From FEN-1297 sp964530445 (GTDB lineage: Bacteria; Bacteroidota; Ignavibacteria; Ignavibacteriales; Ignavibacteriaceae), in contig CAZHBJ010000001.1 in NCBI GenBank assembly GCA_964530445.1, positions 1 to 64,000 on the forward strand: 64,000 nt of DNA. Reading direction: 5' to 3'. Shown in pieces: positions 63,562 through 64,000 of the stretch. The translations under genes were made by a program, and so were the position numbers. The notes under the pieces were generated by a model. That model searched no databases, had not been told where the DNA came from, and saw nothing but the letters and a program-made list of their open reading frames with translations. How positions within the stretch are numbered: position 1 is the first letter of the stretch; each line of letters opens with the position of its first letter.

Positions 63562-64000
63562 ATGGAAAAGATATTAATAGTTGAAGATGAAGCAATTGTA
63601 GCCCTGGAACTGAAAAGCAGGTTGACTGATCTGGGGTATTCGGTTTGCGGGACGGTAACTTCCGGCAGCGAAGCTATAAAAACAGCTGAAGAACAAAACC
63701 CTTCAATAATATTAATGGATATTAATATAAAAGGTCCGATTGACGGAGTTGAAACCGCCGAAAAGATAAAAAATATTTATGATATTCCTATAATTTTCCT
63801 AACTGCTTTTAGTGATTCCGGTACATTGGAAAGAGCTAAGATAACGGAACCGTACGGGTATATTGTTAAGCCCTTTGAAGAAAGAGAGCTCCATACGGCA
63901 ATAGAAATTGCCATATACAAGCATAATATGGAAAAAAAACTAAGGGATAGTGAAAGGAAATTATCCATTACACTTAAAAGCATAGGTGATGCTGTTATTG
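63562..64000 (+). CDS. Response regulator receiver protein with start of a PAS domain, partial
   Basis: My translation from ATG 63562 to the window end gives 146 residues. A complete CheY-like receiver is present, with acidic Asp9 near the N-terminus, phosphoacceptor Asp53 (ILMDINIKG), TAF and VKPFE. A helix and the opening of a PAS domain (ERKLSITLKSIGDAVI) follow, which is typical of hybrid receiver-PAS-kinase or receiver-PAS-output proteins. The output part lies beyond the window. It is 14 bases after the PAS kinase and probably receives phosphate from one or both kinases. Confidence 0.9.
   Translation, partial: MEKILIVEDEAIVALELKSRLTDLGYSVCGTVTSGSEAIKTAEEQNPSIILMDINIKGPIDGVETAEKIKNIYDIPIIFLTAFSDSGTLERAKITEPYGYIVKPFEERELHTAIEIAIYKHNMEKKLRDSERKLSITLKSIGDAVI

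Noticed and set aside
1..64000. tRNA, rRNA, CRISPR array, prophage or intact insertion sequence
   Set aside because: I read the gene-free gaps for cloverleaf elements and evenly spaced repeats and the frames for transposases and phage genes, and saw none. The xerD at 4267 is a housekeeping-type recombinase in an operon, not an integrase beside an attachment site.

Overview
The window is an AT-rich bacterial chromosome segment from a Gram-negative organism. It has LolA, lipoboxes, outer-membrane barrels, a TolC-type channel, an O-antigen ligase and an MsbA-type exporter. Several features point to the Chlorobiota/Bacteroidota side of the FCB group, and most likely to an Ignavibacteria-type genome: the alternative GlmU family protein, the fused MEMO/AMMECR1 protein with its radical SAM partner, a membrane spermidine-synthase-like protein, and a zinc-free type B L31. 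That placement is inference from protein style; no rRNA gene is present to confirm it. I see no tRNA, rRNA, CRISPR array, prophage or intact transposase gene. Start codons TTG and GTG are used repeatedly.

Layout: (1) 1-7364, minus strand: a tight six-gene envelope operon running pgpH-like HD phosphodiesterase, xerD, site-2 protease, propeller lipoprotein, msbA-like exporter and O-antigen ligase (cut by the window edge). (2) 7597-12096, minus: an exported GH2 exo-beta-glucosaminidase-like enzyme with a sodium:solute symporter downstream, probably an amino-sugar use pair. (3) 12241-17284, minus: a three-gene AmmeMemoRadiSam operon whose radical SAM enzyme carries a Tat signal and a CxxCH motif. 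(4) 17539-25499, minus: GlmU-like, rsmB, rodZ-like, ligA, a small GT9-like protein, a STAS protein and a second symporter. (5) 25576-25752: a transposase-less inverted-repeat element. (6) 25852-34208, minus: rpmE2, ECF sigma factor with putative anti-sigma, holA, a tiny MetS-like subunit with its NSS transporter, a cyclophilin lipoprotein, uppP, an outer-membrane protein, a flippase-like protein and lolA.

(7) 34490-43536, plus: the classical translation/transcription operon rimP-nusA-infB-rbfA-truB, then ribF, rpsO and pnp, with a terminator-like hairpin just before rimP. (8) 44003-49969, plus: rng, gcvT, comB and ftsK. (9) 49985-55217, minus: LapA-like protein, FecR-like/TPR protein, an outer-membrane barrel fused to a transglutaminase-like domain, and two lipoproteins. 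(10) 55551-56012: mscL with a C-terminal zinc ribbon. (11) 56646 to the window end, plus: a compact sensory operon with a TolC-like channel, a decayed and two intact PhnD-like binding proteins, a HAMP/GAF histidine kinase, a PAS histidine kinase, and the start of a receiver-PAS protein.

The most unusual parts are the sensory operon in (11), which has tandem phosphonate-type binding proteins but no ABC permease or ATPase and a recognisable third-paralog remnant, and the apparently exported AmmeMemoRadiSam system in (3). Smaller points of interest are the 40-residue MetS-like gene overlapping holA, the barrel-transglutaminase fusion, the zinc-ribbon MscL, and structured noncoding DNA upstream of mscL and of the sensory operon.
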